Positions 1 through 8,951 of a DNA stretch of 64,000 nucleotides are shown piece by piece (position 1 is the first letter of the stretch; each line of letters opens with the position of its first letter). Under the pieces are notes generated by a model. It was not told where the DNA came from and did not search any database. It was given only the letters and a program-made list of their open reading frames with translations. This DNA is from CAG-390 sp964384555 (GTDB taxonomy: Bacteria; Bacillota; Clostridia; Oscillospirales; CAG-272): assembly GCA_964384555.1 (NCBI GenBank), contig CAYLLA010000003.1:1-64000 (forward strand). The letters are read 5' to 3'. Both the position numbers and the translations under genes were made by a program.

Positions 1-2
1 AC

Positions 3-836
3 AGAATAATGACTGTAGCATCTGTGCTTGTTCTCACCTCGTGTTTGACATTGCTCGGATGTTTTGGCATGCTTTTTGAAAATTTAAACTCAAACCTGCT
101 TCGCCTGCGCATGCTCAACGAGATGGTTGTCTTTGTTGATTACGATCTTGATGGCGATGCGTTGAACGGTATATACAATCAAATAAAAGAGCTTGATAAT
201 GTTAAAAGCGTTGATTTTATATCAAAGGCTGATGCGCTGGATGATATGAGGGAGACTTACTCGGACTACCCGGAGCTTTTTGAAAATCTTGAGGAGAACG
301 GCGACAACCCGCTTCCTGACTCTTTTATCGTCACCTACAATGACAACGAAAAGGCCAGTGAGCTTGAGTTCAGCCTGCATTCTATCAGCGGTATAAGCAA
401 GGTGAACAACCGACTTGAGCTTGCCGGGCAGGTCGAGAGCCTTAAAAACGGAATATCGATAGTTTTTCTTTGGTTTTTCGTTTTACTGCTCCTTGTCAGC
501 GTTTTTGTTATCTTTAACACGGTAAAGCTTGCGGTGCATTCCCGCCGCGCCGAGATAGACATTATGCGTTATATAGGCGGAACAAAGGGCTTTATCGTGG
601 CACCGTTTCTTATCGAGGGTGTTTTGATCGGCGTTTTGTCAGCCGCGGCGGGCTATTTTGTTTGCTCCGGCCTTTACCGCTACACACTTAAAAACGCCGC
701 CGAAAAGCTTCAAATGATAGAATTCACCCCCTTTGAAAACTTTAGACTTATACTTATGCTCGGATTTATTGCAATTGGAGTTTTGACCGGAATCGCGGCC
801 AGTGTTATGTCACTGAGGCGCAATCTTCAAAAATGA
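3..836 (+). CDS. ftsX: Cell-division permease FtsX (5' end outside window)
   Basis: Membrane subunit of the FtsEX complex, which passes an ATP-driven signal to peptidoglycan hydrolases at the septum. The visible part begins inside the first membrane helix (reading SVLVLTSCLTLLG), followed by an extracellular domain of about 110 residues containing the FtsX pattern LDNVKSVDFISKADALDDM, then three more helices near residues 145-175, 195-220 and 245-265 with the family motif RRAEIDIMRYIGGTKGFI. The frame is open to the window edge and homologues have about 20-30 more residues, so the true start and probably ftsE lie upstream. The next gene is a coiled-coil M23 hydrolase, the usual FtsEX partner type. 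Identification is firm. Confidence 0.93.
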   Translation, partial: RIMTVASVLVLTSCLTLLGCFGMLFENLNSNLLRLRMLNEMVVFVDYDLDGDALNGIYNQIKELDNVKSVDFISKADALDDMRETYSDYPELFENLEENGDNPLPDSFIVTYNDNEKASELEFSLHSISGISKVNNRLELAGQVESLKNGISIVFLWFFVLLLLVSVFVIFNTVKLAVHSRRAEIDIMRYIGGTKGFIVAPFLIEGVLIGVLSAAAGYFVCSGLYRYTLKNAAEKLQMIEFTPFENFRLILMLGFIAIGVLTGIAASVMSLRRNLQK

Positions 837-852
837 AAGAATAAAAAAATGT

Positions 853-879
853 TCGCCGCCGCCCCCGGGGCAACGGCGA
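853..879 (+). other. GC-rich leader hairpin between ftsX and the M23 gene
   Basis: Arms TCGCCG (853-858) and CGGCGA (874-879) can pair. No T-run follows, so it is not a standard intrinsic terminator. It belongs to a group of CGCCG/CGGCG hairpins found in several 5' leaders in this window. Function unknown. Confidence 0.35.
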
Positions 880-973
880 CCGTCAACGATCCGGTGCGAT
901 GCAATCTACAAAGAATATTGTTTGATCTTGAAGCATCAAAACCGATCTTCAACGATAACCCGAAAGGATAGCT

Positions 974-2329
974 ATGTTTAAAAACTCCAATAAAAAAAGC
1001 GGCGCAAATTTTGAACGCGCCGGACGCAGTATTCGGACAAAAAATGTATTGTCGATATTTCTTGCGGTAATAATATCCATAACGGCACTGCCTTTTGCCG
1101 CTGTGGCCAAAGAGGTCACATATGATGATATCAAAAACGACACCACCGAGGCATTGCTGGCTCGTCTCAATGAGCTGAATGAGGCAAGTCGAGAAATGTC
1201 TGATAAGATAGCCGAGGCAACAAGCGCTCGTGCCGATGCACTGGCGTGCAAAGAGCTGTATGACAGCATGCACAATATATATGTTGAACAGCTGGAGCTT
1301 CTGATGTCTCAACGCACAAAGCTTGAGGAGGAGTTGGCTGATTGCCAAGCTGATGCCGATCGACTTGAGGCGGAATATGAGCAGAGCTATGAGAACTTTC
1401 TCGGTCTGCTTCGTATGACCTACGAGGAGGGCACTGCGAGCTATTTGGCAATACTGCTGGGTGCAGAGAGCCTTGGTGACCTTTTGGCGCGTATAGAGCG
1501 AATTTCGGGCATGCTGAGCTACAACAAGCGCCTGATGAAGCGCGTGGAGTCGGCAAGTGCGGAGCTTGACGGAAAACGCACCGAGCTTGAAGCAAGCCGA
1601 GCAAAGGTGGATGAGGCGGCTGCAAAGATAAACGCCAAGGAGACCGAGCTTGAAGAGCTTGATGAACAAAACGAGAAGCTTTTGGCTGAGCTTGAGGCAA
1701 AAATAAAAGCCGACGAGGCCGAGGCCGAAAAGCTTAAAAACGAGCGTGATTCAGCAAATGATGAATTTGACAGCCTTGTAAACCAACTGATCGAGGAAGA
1801 GACGGCCTACTGGGCAAAGATCGAGGAAGAGCTTCGCCGAAAAGAACTTGAGGAAGAGGAGCGCCGCCGCCTTGAAGCGGAAAAGGAACTGCAGGAAGCG
1901 ATAGAGCGCGAAAATTCTTCTTCCGAGTATGTTTGGCCGCTCCCCACAAATTATGCAAGAATAACATCCTACTTTAACGAGGACAGAAATCTTGTTGAGA
2001 TAGGTTACAAGGATACACACGGCGGTATGGATATCGCCGCACCGAGAGATACGCCCATATACGCCGTCAAGACCGGCAGAGTCGTGCTTGCAAAGGTCGT
2101 ATCAGGCTACGGCAACTGTGTCATGATCGATCACGGCAATAATATAATGTCGATATACGGGCACGCCTCAAAGCTCTTGGTCAAAGAGGGCGATATCGTA
2201 ACAAAGGGACAGACTATAGCCTTGGTCGGTCTTACCGGTATCACTACGGGCTATCACCTGCACATTGAGTTCCGCAAGCTCGGCGCTCGAGTCGAACCGC
2301 TCGATTACATAACTATCCCCAAGAGCTGA
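974..2329 (+). CDS. Coiled-coil M23 peptidase, EnvC/PcsB-like murein hydrolase or activator
   Basis: Exported cell-wall protein of 451 residues. An N-terminal hydrophobic segment (about 24-44, ending PFAAVA) looks like a signal peptide. Residues 45-315 are Glu/Lys/Ala-rich heptads typical of a long coiled coil, and the C-terminal ~110 residues are a LytM/M23 domain. The zinc ligands of an active enzyme appear present: His349 and Asp353 in HGGMDIAAP, and HLH at 428-430. This is the architecture of proteins that FtsEX recruits and activates for septal splitting, and ftsX lies directly upstream. Start chosen at 974 with GAAAGGA nine bases upstream. Whether it cuts peptidoglycan itself or activates an amidase cannot be decided, though the intact ligands favour its own endopeptidase activity. 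Confidence 0.88.
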   Translation: MFKNSNKKSGANFERAGRSIRTKNVLSIFLAVIISITALPFAAVAKEVTYDDIKNDTTEALLARLNELNEASREMSDKIAEATSARADALACKELYDSMHNIYVEQLELLMSQRTKLEEELADCQADADRLEAEYEQSYENFLGLLRMTYEEGTASYLAILLGAESLGDLLARIERISGMLSYNKRLMKRVESASAELDGKRTELEASRAKVDEAAAKINAKETELEELDEQNEKLLAELEAKIKADEAEAEKLKNERDSANDEFDSLVNQLIEEETAYWAKIEEELRRKELEEEERRRLEAEKELQEAIERENSSSEYVWPLPTNYARITSYFNEDRNLVEIGYKDTHGGMDIAAPRDTPIYAVKTGRVVLAKVVSGYGNCVMIDHGNNIMSIYGHASKLLVKEGDIVTKGQTIALVGLTGITTGYHLHIEFRKLGARVEPLDYITIPKS

Positions 2330-2353
2330 GGCTCTTGACCGAAAGGCATAAAA

Positions 2354-3667
2354 ATGCAAAAAAAGATATCCCTTTCTGTTTTTATATTCGTTCTGCTTGC
2401 CGCGATCCTTTTGGCATTCATGGGCGCATACGCAGTAAGCGCAGCTATGTTCCGCCAACAGCTTGTGGCTGTTGAGCAGGCCTATGCAAAAACGGATAAC
2501 TCAAAACTCAACAAACTGCTTGAGATAATATCCGGTGCAGGTCTTTTCAGCATCGAGGACGATGCAGATTTCTCCGGTCTTTTGGATTGGTATTCAAGCG
2601 TCTCCGGCGATAGGTATGCCTATTATTACAGCGCGGAGCAGTTTGATGCGCTCAATTCCGATAATGCCGGAAGCGGCGTTGGAATTGGTGTTATGGTAAT
2701 TGAAAACGCCGATGAAAATGCGATAGAGATCACAAACGTTATGCCGGAATCCGCCGCGATCGATGCGGGTCTGCTTCCGGGAGATCTGATAGTTGCTGTT
2801 ATCGACCGCTCGTCCGGCAGTGAGGTTCGCACACCTGTTTCCGAGCTTGGTTTTGAGGGCGCACTGCAAAGGCTGAGAGGCGAGGAGGGAACATACGCTG
2901 AATTCGTGGTAAAGCGCACCGATGGTGAGCATCGCTTCAGTATACCGCGCCGCGCATATGAATCACTTTCCGTCACGTATCATGTAAACACAGAAAACTC
3001 AAAGGTCGGCGTTATCAAACTGATCGAATTTGATCTTACAACACCGCATCAGTTCCAAAATGCAATGGATGAGCTTATCTCCGCAGGCTGTGAATACTTT
3101 ATTTTTGATGTGAGATATAATCCGGGCGGGGACCTTGCATCGATCTCGGCTGTGCTCAGCTATATGCTTAACGATGGTGACATTATCATCCGCACATCCG
3201 GTAAAGATATGTCGGATATGACGACCACCAAAGTATCGATAGTAAACTATGATCAGTCATCCCCTTATGCCGCTTGTAACGTAAAAAAAGCCGATATAGG
3301 CAAATACCGCAACGCGGTCAACGGCAAATGCGCGGTTATAGCTAACGGCAGCACGGCGAGCGCCGCCGAGCTGTTCACATCTGCGCTCAAGGATTACGGC
3401 ATAGCCAAGGTCGTTGGAACCACCACATTCGGCAAAGGTTCTATGCAGAGCGTTTACGATCTTTCCGCGTTTGGCTATGACGGAGGCCTTAAGCTTACCA
3501 CGCGCTTTTATTATCCGCCACTCTCGGACGGCTATGACGGTATCGGCATCATGCCGGACGTGACTGTTGAGCTTGACCCCGCGCTCAGCGGAAAAAATAT
3601 ATACAAGATCACAGATGCCGAGGATAATCAAATGAATGTGGCGCTCTCCGCCATCATCGGCGGGTGA
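2354..3667 (+). CDS. S41 family carboxy-terminal processing protease (CtpA-like)
   Basis: Membrane-anchored serine protease of 437 residues outside the membrane. Residues 5-30 form the single helix, a PDZ domain occupies roughly 95-190 (GIGVMV through GLLPGDLI), and the S41 fold follows. The Ser/Lys dyad is visible: Ser336 in NGSTASAAE and Lys361 in TFGKGSMQ, with the 25-residue spacing of CtpB and Tsp. It follows the M23 gene by 24 bases, so co-transcription is likely. In Clostridia an S41 protease commonly sits behind ftsEX and an M23 protein. It may be a sporulation (CtpB-type) or envelope-maintenance protease; the sequence does not separate these. Confidence 0.88.
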   Translation: MQKKISLSVFIFVLLAAILLAFMGAYAVSAAMFRQQLVAVEQAYAKTDNSKLNKLLEIISGAGLFSIEDDADFSGLLDWYSSVSGDRYAYYYSAEQFDALNSDNAGSGVGIGVMVIENADENAIEITNVMPESAAIDAGLLPGDLIVAVIDRSSGSEVRTPVSELGFEGALQRLRGEEGTYAEFVVKRTDGEHRFSIPRRAYESLSVTYHVNTENSKVGVIKLIEFDLTTPHQFQNAMDELISAGCEYFIFDVRYNPGGDLASISAVLSYMLNDGDIIIRTSGKDMSDMTTTKVSIVNYDQSSPYAACNVKKADIGKYRNAVNGKCAVIANGSTASAAELFTSALKDYGIAKVVGTTTFGKGSMQSVYDLSAFGYDGGLKLTTRFYYPPLSDGYDGIGIMPDVTVELDPALSGKNIYKITDAEDNQMNVALSAIIGG

Positions 3668-3693
3668 GAGGCGGGCTCAGCAGAAACTACTAG

Positions 3694-3714
3694 CTTGATC
3701 CGAAACGGATCAAG
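3694..3714. other. Perfect 9-bp hairpin between the S41 gene and greA
   Basis: CTTGATCCG pairs with CGGATCAAG around an AAA loop. The stem is strong but no T-run follows on either strand, so termination is uncertain. It may shape the greA leader or the 3' end of the upstream transcript. Confidence 0.35.
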
Positions 3715-3769
3715 TCAGACCCTATAAAAATCCATACTAAACTGTAATATCATTTAAGGAGAAATAGAG

Positions 3770-4264
3770 ATGTCTAAGGAACAAAAGCTCACATTTACAC
3801 AACAGGGCTACAATGAGATGGTTGCCGAACTCGACTATCTTAAAAACGTGCGCCGTGCAGAGGTCGTACACGAGATAGAGGTTGCACGTTCATTTGGTGA
3901 CCTTTCCGAAAACGCCGAGTATGACGAGGCAAGAACCGAGCAAGCAAAGGTTGAGGCAAGGATCAAAGAGCTTGATGAAAAGATCAACAATGCAATAATC
4001 ATCGATGAGACCAAGATCGATTTCTCCGTTATCAGCGTTGGTTCAACGGTTAACGGACACAATATCACCGATGACGAGGATTTTGAATATATCCTTGTCG
4101 GTTCAAACGAGGTCGATCCTCTGAGCGGTAAGATCTCCGACCTTTCTCCCATTGGCAAAGGACTTATCGGTAAACGCGCAGGCGACACCGTGACTGTTGA
4201 AACTCCCGGCGGTGAGATAAAGCTGAAGATAGAGCAGGTCGCCAGAACCAAAACGCACGAGTGA
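3770..4264 (+). CDS. greA: Transcription elongation factor GreA
   Basis: Binds the RNA polymerase secondary channel and stimulates cleavage of backtracked RNA. The protein is 164 residues: an N-terminal coiled-coil finger (about 1-80) with the conserved stretch SFGDLSENAEYDEA carrying the acidic tip, then the FKBP-like C-terminal domain (85-160) with SPIGKGLIGKRAGD and a closing ETPGGEIKLKIEQV. Length and motifs match the family exactly. AAGGAG lies ten bases before the ATG. The stop is 32 bases before the lysS start, and greA-lysS is a common Bacillota pair, so one transcript is expected. Confidence 0.96.
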   Translation: MSKEQKLTFTQQGYNEMVAELDYLKNVRRAEVVHEIEVARSFGDLSENAEYDEARTEQAKVEARIKELDEKINNAIIIDETKIDFSVISVGSTVNGHNITDDEDFEYILVGSNEVDPLSGKISDLSPIGKGLIGKRAGDTVTVETPGGEIKLKIEQVARTKTHE

Positions 4265-4296
4265 TCTATCAGACGACAACGAAAGGATACAGTAAA

Positions 4297-5796
4297 ATGG
4301 CAGACAATCAGAACATAAATGAAAACCTGCAGCAGCAAGATGTTGCTGATATGCTGGCTGTAAGGCGTCAAAAGCTTGATGAGCTGCGTGCCGCGGGGCA
4401 GGATCCCTTTGCAGAGACAAAATACGACCGCACACATCACTCCACAGAGGTCAAGGAAAACTTTGAGGCACTTGAGGGCAGCGAGGTCGCAGTAGCCGGC
4501 AGACTTATGTCCAAGCGTATCATGGGCAAGGCATCATTTTGCCATTTGCAGGATCTTATGGGAACGATACAGATCTATGTTGCACGTGACAGCGTTGGCG
4601 AGGATGAATACCGCGGCTTTAAAAAGCTTGATATAGGTGATATCGTTGGTATGAGAGGTACTGTTTTTAAAACAAAAACAGGTGAGATATCGATCCATGC
4701 ATCGGCTCTCACCCTTCTCTCAAAGAGCCTCAAGCCGCTTCCCGAGAAGTTTCACGGGCTTACCAATACAGATCTGCGGTATCGTCAGCGCTATGTGGAC
4801 CTTATCATGAACCCCGAATCCAAGGATACACTTATAAAGCGCTCAAAGATAATCAGCTCTATCCGCCGTTACCTTGATTCCAAGGGCTTTTTGGAGGTGG
4901 AGACCCCCATGCTCGTTTCAAACGCCGGCGGTGCTTCCGCTCGCCCCTTTGAAACGCACTTTAATGCATTGGACGAGGATCTCAAGCTCCGCATCTCGCT
5001 TGAGCTTTACCTCAAGCGCCTTATTGTCGGCGGTCTTGAAAAGGTCTATGAGATAGGCCGCGTTTTCCGCAATGAGGGTATAGATACCCGCCACAACCCC
5101 GAGTTTACGCTTATGGAGCTGTATCAGGCATTTACCGACTATCACGGCATGATGGATCTCACCGAGGATCTCTACCGCCATGTAGCAATGGATGTGCTGG
5201 GTACCACAACCATTACCTATAACGGCATCGAGCTGGATCTCGGACGTCCGTTTGAGCGCATAACCATGCTTGATGCGGTAAAGAAGTATTCCGGTGTTGA
5301 CTTTAACGAGATCCATTCGGATGACGAGGCGAAGGCTGTTGCCCGCGAGCACAGTGTTGAATTTGAAGCTCGCCATAAGAAGGGCGATATACTTAACCTG
5401 TTCTTTGAGACTTTTGCCGAGGAGCATATGATCCAGCCTACATTTGTTATGGATCATCCGATAGAGATATCCCCCCTGACCAAGAAAAAGCCGTCAGATC
5501 CTGCATATGTTGAGCGTTTTGAGTTCTATATGAACGGCTGGGAGATGGCCAATGCCTACTCCGAGCTCAACGACCCGATAGATCAGCGCGAGCGCTTCCG
5601 CGCACAGGAAGAACTGTTGGCGCAGGGTGACGAAGAGGCTAACCATACAGACGAGGACTTCCTCAATGCGCTTGAGATCGGCATGCCCCCCACAGGCGGC
5701 ATAGGCTTTGGTATCGACCGCATGTGCATGCTTATGACAGATTCCTCTGCTATAAGAGACGTGCTGTTGTTCCCGACAATGAAGTCGCTGGACTAA
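4297..5796 (+). CDS. lysS: Lysyl-tRNA synthetase, class II
   Basis: Charges tRNA-Lys. At 499 residues it has the N-terminal OB-fold anticodon-binding domain (about 55-165, SEVAVAGRLMSKRIMGKASF) and the class II catalytic core: motif 1 around RRYLDSKGFLEVETPML, motif 2 RVFRNEGIDTRHNPEFT, and motif 3 GIGFGIDRMCML. The frame is open twelve codons further upstream, but GAAAGGA sits just before the ATG at 4297 and the protein then begins MADNQ, so 4297 is preferred. A strong intrinsic terminator follows directly, closing the greA-lysS unit. Confidence 0.96.
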   Translation: MADNQNINENLQQQDVADMLAVRRQKLDELRAAGQDPFAETKYDRTHHSTEVKENFEALEGSEVAVAGRLMSKRIMGKASFCHLQDLMGTIQIYVARDSVGEDEYRGFKKLDIGDIVGMRGTVFKTKTGEISIHASALTLLSKSLKPLPEKFHGLTNTDLRYRQRYVDLIMNPESKDTLIKRSKIISSIRRYLDSKGFLEVETPMLVSNAGGASARPFETHFNALDEDLKLRISLELYLKRLIVGGLEKVYEIGRVFRNEGIDTRHNPEFTLMELYQAFTDYHGMMDLTEDLYRHVAMDVLGTTTITYNGIELDLGRPFERITMLDAVKKYSGVDFNEIHSDDEAKAVAREHSVEFEARHKKGDILNLFFETFAEEHMIQPTFVMDHPIEISPLTKKKPSDPAYVERFEFYMNGWEMANAYSELNDPIDQRERFRAQEELLAQGDEEANHTDEDFLNALEIGMPPTGGIGFGIDRMCMLMTDSSAIRDVLLFPTMKSLD

Positions 5797-5806
5797 GTCC
5801 CATGAC

Positions 5807-5844
5807 CACCCCAAGATATTTAAAAGATATCTTGGGGTGTTTTA
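5807..5844 (+). terminator. Intrinsic terminator of greA-lysS
   Basis: A 13-bp perfect stem, CACCCCAAGATAT (5807-5819) with ATATCTTGGGGTG (5827-5839), followed by TTTTAA. It begins 11 bases after the lysS stop. Confidence 0.85.
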
Positions 5845-5922
5845 AGATAAATAATTCCATGCGGCTGATACTATCACTCGATAGTATTTTACCGCACTCG
5901 TATCACGAGGTTACAAATACAA

Positions 5923-7356
5923 ATGGACGACCGTAACAAATATATATCCCCTTTTTCAACACGCTATGCCGGCCGAGAGATGCAGGAGATCTTCTCGGAT
6001 AATTTTAAATTCCGCACATGGAGGCGGCTGTGGGTGGCACTGGCACGCGCCGAGCAAGCACTGGGGCTTGACATCACAGACGAGCAGATAAACGAGCTCG
6101 TATCTCACATCGATGATATAAACTATGATGTAGCAGAAGCGCGCGAGCGCGAGGTAAGGCATGATGTGATGAGCCATGTTTACGCATACGGCAAACAGTG
6201 CCCGCTGGCAGAACCGATAATACACCTGGGTGCCACCAGCTGTTATGTTGGCGATAACACAGATATCATTATTCTGCGCGAGGCATCAAAGATCATAATA
6301 AAAAAAGCGGCGCAGGTCATAGCCAACCTTGCCGACTTTGCAAAAAAATATCGCGCTTTGCCATGCCTTGCTTACACGCATCTTCAACCGGCACAGCTTA
6401 CAACGGTAGGGAAGCGTGCAACGCTTTGGATGCAGGATCTTATCACTGATATAGAAAATCTTGAGTTTCAGCTTGACCGGCTCATGCTTCGCGGCGCAAA
6501 GGGAACTACCGGAACGCAAGCAAGCTTTATGGAGCTTTTTGACGGCGATGAGAGCAAAGTACGCCGCCTCGAGGATCTGATAGCCGAGGAGATGGGGTTT
6601 TCCGGCTGTGTACCGGTAACCGGGCAGACCTATTCACGCAAGACTGATGCCTACTTTCTTTCGGTGCTCTCCGGCTTTGCGCAAAGCGCCTACAAGTTTT
6701 CAAACGACATGCGCATACTTCAATCATTTGAGGAGATGGAAGAACCGTTTGAAAAGGATCAAATAGGCTCGTCCGCCATGCCGTACAAGCGCAATCCCAT
6801 GCGTTGCGAAAGGATCTCCGCTCTCGCAAGATATGTGATATGCGATGCACTTAACCCCGCAATGACAGCCTCGACCCAGTGGTTTGAGCGCACACTGGAT
6901 GATAGCGCAAACCGCCGCATTTCGGTATCCGAGGCGTTTTTGGGAGTGGATGCAATACTTAACCTTTATATTAATGTAACATCCGGAATGGTGGTATATG
7001 AAAAGGTAATATCCCGCCGGGTTATGGAAAAGCTGCCTTTTATGGCAACAGAAAATATTATGATGGAATCTGTAAAGCGCGGCGGCGACAGACAGGAGCT
7101 GCACGAGATCATAAGAGTTTGCTCGCATGAGGCAGTTAAAAAAATCAAGCTTGAGGGTGGTGAGAACCATCTGATACAGCAACTCGCCGATGATGATAGG
7201 ATACCTATGACATATGATGAGATCTGCGCGACCATTGATCCCGCAAAATATATCGGCAGGTGTCCCTCGCAGGTGGATGAATTTTTGACGGATATCGCAG
7301 GACCGTTGCTTTGCAAATACCACACGGATAAAATAGAGGCCGAGGTGCGTGTTTGA
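5923..7356 (+). CDS. purB: Adenylosuccinate lyase
   Basis: Purine synthesis enzyme that releases fumarate from adenylosuccinate and from SAICAR. The 477-residue protein belongs to the fumarase/aspartase superfamily: substrate motif HLGATSCYVGDNTD near residue 105, TYTHLQPAQLTT-like segment at about 145-157, and the signature loop SSAMPYKRNPM near 285 with its catalytic serine pair. The leader contains an 8-bp hairpin (5868-5887) and a short CTCGT/ACGAG hairpin next to a GAGG ribosome site; GAGG is about 13 bases from the ATG, slightly far. No purine riboswitch was recognised. A terminator follows. Confidence 0.95.
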   Translation: MDDRNKYISPFSTRYAGREMQEIFSDNFKFRTWRRLWVALARAEQALGLDITDEQINELVSHIDDINYDVAEAREREVRHDVMSHVYAYGKQCPLAEPIIHLGATSCYVGDNTDIIILREASKIIIKKAAQVIANLADFAKKYRALPCLAYTHLQPAQLTTVGKRATLWMQDLITDIENLEFQLDRLMLRGAKGTTGTQASFMELFDGDESKVRRLEDLIAEEMGFSGCVPVTGQTYSRKTDAYFLSVLSGFAQSAYKFSNDMRILQSFEEMEEPFEKDQIGSSAMPYKRNPMRCERISALARYVICDALNPAMTASTQWFERTLDDSANRRISVSEAFLGVDAILNLYINVTSGMVVYEKVISRRVMEKLPFMATENIMMESVKRGGDRQELHEIIRVCSHEAVKKIKLEGGENHLIQQLADDDRIPMTYDEICATIDPAKYIGRCPSQVDEFLTDIAGPLLCKYHTDKIEAEVRV

Positions 7357-7384
7357 CCGATATTCTCGGCTGAAGAAAATATTT

Positions 7385-7410
7385 GGGTGTCGATCTTCGG
7401 CACCCTTTTT
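7385..7410 (+). terminator. Intrinsic terminator of purB
   Basis: Stem GGGTGTCGA (7385-7393) with TCGGCACCC (7397-7405), one G-T wobble, three-base loop, then five T. Confidence 0.85.
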
Positions 7411-7548
7411 CTTATCCTAAAACACGCCACCATGCGACAATGAGACTTATCTTTTTACATTATGTGACACATCTCGCGCGCTTTGAATATACTTTTATTG
7501 ATATCAGACCGCCGCGGCGGTTTGGGAAAGGAATGGTTATATTCAATA

Positions 7549-7905
7549 ATGGTCAAACGAAACATCTACGCTGTAGATAACTCACGGTGTATGGCATCCG
7601 GCACACGCGCGAGACCCGGTGCGGCATCACCGATCACTGCATCTGTGCCACCGCTCGACAGAGCCGCATCGACCGTGCCAATGCCCGATAGTGGCAACGG
7701 ATCGGGGTGCGGCGCGGGGAGTGGTTCTGTATGGGGGCTTGACAGCTACCCGCTCGCCCAAGTATATGCGCCACTGCAAAGCTTTAGCGATATATACACA
7801 CCGGAGCGTGGGCTGTCTCGCGGCACAATATTTGCCGAGCTGGATCTGCCGATAGGCACTCTCTCGCCGCGTAATGACATTGGAGGAGGCGCACGCAATG
7901 GATAA
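7549..7905 (+). CDS. cotJA: Spore coat associated protein CotJA
   Basis: First gene of the cotJ operon, made in the mother cell and deposited in the spore coat. The recognisable CotJA core is the C-terminal half: YAPLQSFSDIYTPERGL followed by SRGTIFAELDLPIGTL. The 118-residue form is longer than the usual ~75-80 because of an N-terminal Gly/Ser/Pro-rich stretch. The start at 7549 is chosen over an upstream in-frame ATG because GGGAAAGG lies about 16 bases before it; this remains uncertain. A perfect 14-base palindrome (7508-7521) precedes it, and GAATATA with a CAnAC element 13 bases later (7485-7512) resembles a weak sigma-E promoter. The end overlaps cotJB by 8 bases. Confidence 0.82.
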   Translation: MVKRNIYAVDNSRCMASGTRARPGAASPITASVPPLDRAASTVPMPDSGNGSGCGAGSGSVWGLDSYPLAQVYAPLQSFSDIYTPERGLSRGTIFAELDLPIGTLSPRNDIGGGARNG

Positions 7906-8203
7906 CAGAAGATATTCACCTGTCTACAACAATACAGCAACCGGGGATCGCGCCGCGCAGGGTGAAAATAAGCAATCACTTGCAGCCAGGATACAGCAGC
8001 TTGATTTTGCAATACAGGATGCAGTGCTTTACCTTGATGTTTACCCCAACTGCCGAGAGGCGCTTACCTATATAGCAGGACTTAACGATCAGCGTGCCGA
8101 GGCTGTGGCGAGTTATGAATCTATGTACGGTCCGTTGAATATGTACGGTATCAGGAGCGAACAAAACAGCGATCCTTGGCCGTGGCAATACAGCATGCGC
8201 TGA
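7898..8203 (+). CDS. cotJB: Spore coat protein CotJB
   Basis: Small spore-coat morphogenetic partner of CotJA and CotJC, 101 residues. Family marks are QQLDFAIQDAVLYLDVYPNC near residues 40-60, a short helix EALTYIAGLNDQRAEAVASY, and the C-terminal YGPLNMYG with PWPWQYSM. The start at 7898 is set by GGAGGAGG nine bases upstream, inside the end of cotJA, indicating translational coupling. Confidence 0.88.
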   Translation: MDNRRYSPVYNNTATGDRAAQGENKQSLAARIQQLDFAIQDAVLYLDVYPNCREALTYIAGLNDQRAEAVASYESMYGPLNMYGIRSEQNSDPWPWQYSMR

Positions 8204-8221
8204 TGAGTGGGAGGTGACGGT

Positions 8222-8845
8222 ATGTTTTTATATGAAAGAAAACTGCAGTATCCGGTAAAAATAAAAAATCCGGACCCCGCACTTGCATCCCTGATAATAT
8301 CACAGGTCGGCGGTCCGGATGGCGAGCTTGGCGCTTCAATGAGATATCTTAATCAGCGCTATACTATGCCATCAAATGAGACTGTTGGGCTTTTGACAGA
8401 CATCGGTACAGAGGAGCTGGGGCACATTGAGATGGTGGCGGCGATAGTTTATCAGCTAACGCGCAACTTAAGCCCGGAGGAGATACTCGCAAGCCCCTAT
8501 GCGGCGTATTTTGTTGATCACACGACCGGTATATATCCCGCATCTGCCGCAGGCGTGCCGAATGACATGAAATATATCGGAGTTAAAGGTGACCCTATCG
8601 CCGATCTTAATGAGGATCTGAGTGCCGAGCAAAAGGCCAGAGTCACATATGATAATATTCTGCGGCTTACAGATGATCCGGATGTGCTTGATCCCATACG
8701 TTTCTTGCGTGAGCGAGAGATAGTCCATTATCAGCGTTTTGGGGATGCACTGCGCACGGTTCAGGATTCGCTTGACAGCAAAAACTTTTACGCCTTTAAT
8801 CCATCCTTTGATACAGGCGGAATATTCAAGGCTCGTCGGCAGTGA
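8222..8845 (+). CDS. cotJC: Spore coat protein CotJC, manganese-catalase family
   Basis: Ferritin-like di-manganese catalase homologue of the spore coat, 207 residues. It opens MFLYERKLQYPVKIKNPDP, typical of CotJC, and the metal-binding helices are visible: the first Glu region around GGPDGELGASMRYLNQR and EELGHIEM near residue 60, then REREIVHYQRFGDAL near 165. GGGAGGTGAC precedes the ATG at 8222, which is preferred to one five codons upstream. Third gene of cotJABC, ending before a strong bidirectional terminator. Confidence 0.93.
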   Translation: MFLYERKLQYPVKIKNPDPALASLIISQVGGPDGELGASMRYLNQRYTMPSNETVGLLTDIGTEELGHIEMVAAIVYQLTRNLSPEEILASPYAAYFVDHTTGIYPASAAGVPNDMKYIGVKGDPIADLNEDLSAEQKARVTYDNILRLTDDPDVLDPIRFLREREIVHYQRFGDALRTVQDSLDSKNFYAFNPSFDTGGIFKARRQ

Positions 8846-8898
8846 TCGGTTCGGCTCTGCGCTGACGATAAACTCGCCCGGAAGACAGATATAAAAAA

Positions 8899-8940
8899 GC
8901 GGTATAAAAGCTCCGGGCGAGCTTTTATACCGCCGTTTTT
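8899..8940. terminator. Bidirectional terminator, cotJC and Cof phosphatase
   Basis: A 15-bp perfect stem (8899-8913 with 8919-8933), five-base loop, T-run on the right for the plus strand and A-run on the left for the minus strand. It separates convergent genes. Confidence 0.92.
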
Positions 8941-8951
8941 AGCGTTATGTT

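Noticed and set aside
7485..7512. Sigma-E promoter of cotJA as a separate feature
   Set aside because: The -35 fits but the -10 matches only about half of the consensus; mentioned in the cotJA entry only.
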